Shown: piece after piece, positions 41,808 through 42,179 of the stretch
Position numbering within the stretch: position 1 is the first letter of the stretch
How the letters are laid out: every line of letters starts with the position of its first letter
From: Candidatus Eremiobacterota bacterium
GTDB taxonomy: Bacteria; Vulcanimicrobiota; CADAWZ01; Ess09-12
DNA length: 42,179 nucleotides
Assembly: GCA_031082125.1 (NCBI GenBank)
Contig: JAVHLM010000032.1
Coordinates: forward strand, 40,338-82,516
Direction of reading: 5' to 3'
Made by a program: the position numbers and the translations under genes
The notes under the pieces: generated by a model
Told to the model about the DNA's origin: nothing
The model's database searches: none
The model's input: only the letters and a program-made list of their open reading frames with translations

Positions 41808-41912
41808 GAGCCCAGGGGCAATTCTCCCGGCAAACAGAGATTGTCTGTATGCCGTTACACCTGCAGAGACAATCTCAAATGTTTGCTGAAGAGGAGAATG
41901 GCCCCTGGGCTC
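41808..41912. repeat. 105-nt long inverted repeat / hairpin
   Basis: Outer arms 41808-41827 and 41893-41912 are complementary over 20 bases with one mismatch. Inside, GCAAACA (41830-41836) pairs with TGTTTGC (41879-41885), and GAGATTGTCT (41837-41846) pairs with AGACAATCTC (41866-41875), leaving a three-base bulge and a loop of about 19 bases. It starts nine bases after the DUF3352-like stop. No T-run follows on either strand, so it is not a standard terminator. Candidates are a small palindromic mobile element or a structured RNA. Confidence 0.7.
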
Positions 41913-42179
41913 TAAGCATAAAGCGATGCAATAGAATGCTCCCTCGTTTTCGTATCCCACAAAAAACTGCCGCCCTGGCACTTTCCGCTCAGCAAGATTA
42001 TATCAAGGTGAAAAGTTTTAGGTAGCACTGACGGCCATGTGTCAGTGGAGAATGCTAAGATGAAATGTGAGGAAAGAGAGGGGTTGCCTGAATACCTGTC
42101 AAATAATGTGTTTAGATAATCTTAATAACACGACTTACGCACATGAATAATTTTGACGACCAAAAATATTTTTCAGGCA
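41913..42179 (+). other. AT-rich right end without a recognised gene
   Basis: Base composition drops markedly compared with the rest of the window. The longest plus-strand open stretch here ends near 42118 with about 35 codons and no ribosome site. I see no tRNA, promoter pair or terminator I would defend. It may be the upstream region of a gene outside the window or the edge of an acquired segment. Confidence 0.4.

Overview
The window reads as chromosomal DNA of a GC-rich (my estimate, high fifties percent), densely coded, free-living bacterium with a quinone-based respiratory chain and an anaerobic or facultative lifestyle. It has a cytochrome-c maturation protein, a lipoprotein-type solute-binding protein, Hanks-type kinase and partner-switching regulators, pentapeptide repeats and an aldehyde:ferredoxin oxidoreductase. 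No gene fixes the phylum. The mix would fit an uncultured lineage such as Eremiobacterota/Xenobia, but that is a guess.

Region 1 (1-8.3 kb), signalling and surface genes. The 3' end of an Ala/Glu/Pro-repeat protein is followed by a partner-switching set: a receiver-PP2C phosphatase and a STAS protein on the minus strand, and a degenerate-receiver/HATPase protein on the plus strand. Then come elongation factor P, a large exported beta-propeller protein, a tiny charged protein with its own consensus promoter and terminator, and a membrane Ser/Thr kinase with a co-transcribed helical protein.

Region 2 (8.3-15.2 kb), mixed genes: a SAM methyltransferase, a ComEA-like DNA-binding protein, a membrane-anchored YHS-like protein, an NrdD homologue that appears to have lost all its radical-chemistry residues, a peptide-type ABC binding lipoprotein, and an esterase-fold protein with a CBM48-like front domain whose nucleophile Ser is Ala.

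Region 3 (15.4-33.4 kb), one long co-directional run. It begins with a small zinc-binding protein, a solitary DNA methyltransferase, a four-cluster ferredoxin and an AOR-family tungsten enzyme. HemL, a polyprenyl diphosphate synthase and a complex I operon in the order nuoA-B-C-D-H-[GltD-like]-I-J-K-L-M-N follow, with an amidohydrolase at the end. nuoE, nuoF and nuoG are absent. The standard NuoI N-terminal segment sits on the front of the GltD-like flavoprotein, and the NuoI ferredoxin domain is a separate downstream gene carrying the usual GltD C-terminal linker. In effect NuoI has been split around a GltD/SfrB-type flavoprotein. I infer that this machine takes electrons from ferredoxin or NAD(P)H through that flavoprotein, possibly fed by the adjacent AOR/ferredoxin pair, and passes them to a quinone whose side chain and partner hemes are made by the neighbouring genes.

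Region 4 (33.4-42.2 kb), more accessory in character: a glycoside-hydrolase-like remnant, a small membrane protein, a lower-GC HepT/MntA-type toxin-antitoxin pair, a formylglycine-generating-enzyme-fold protein whose signal peptide is in a different frame from its body, an isoprenylcysteine-methyltransferase-like membrane enzyme, a CcsA-type protein followed by a pentapeptide-repeat protein, a large exported DUF3352-like protein with two pseudopilin-like modules, and a 105-nt near-perfect hairpin before an AT-rich end.
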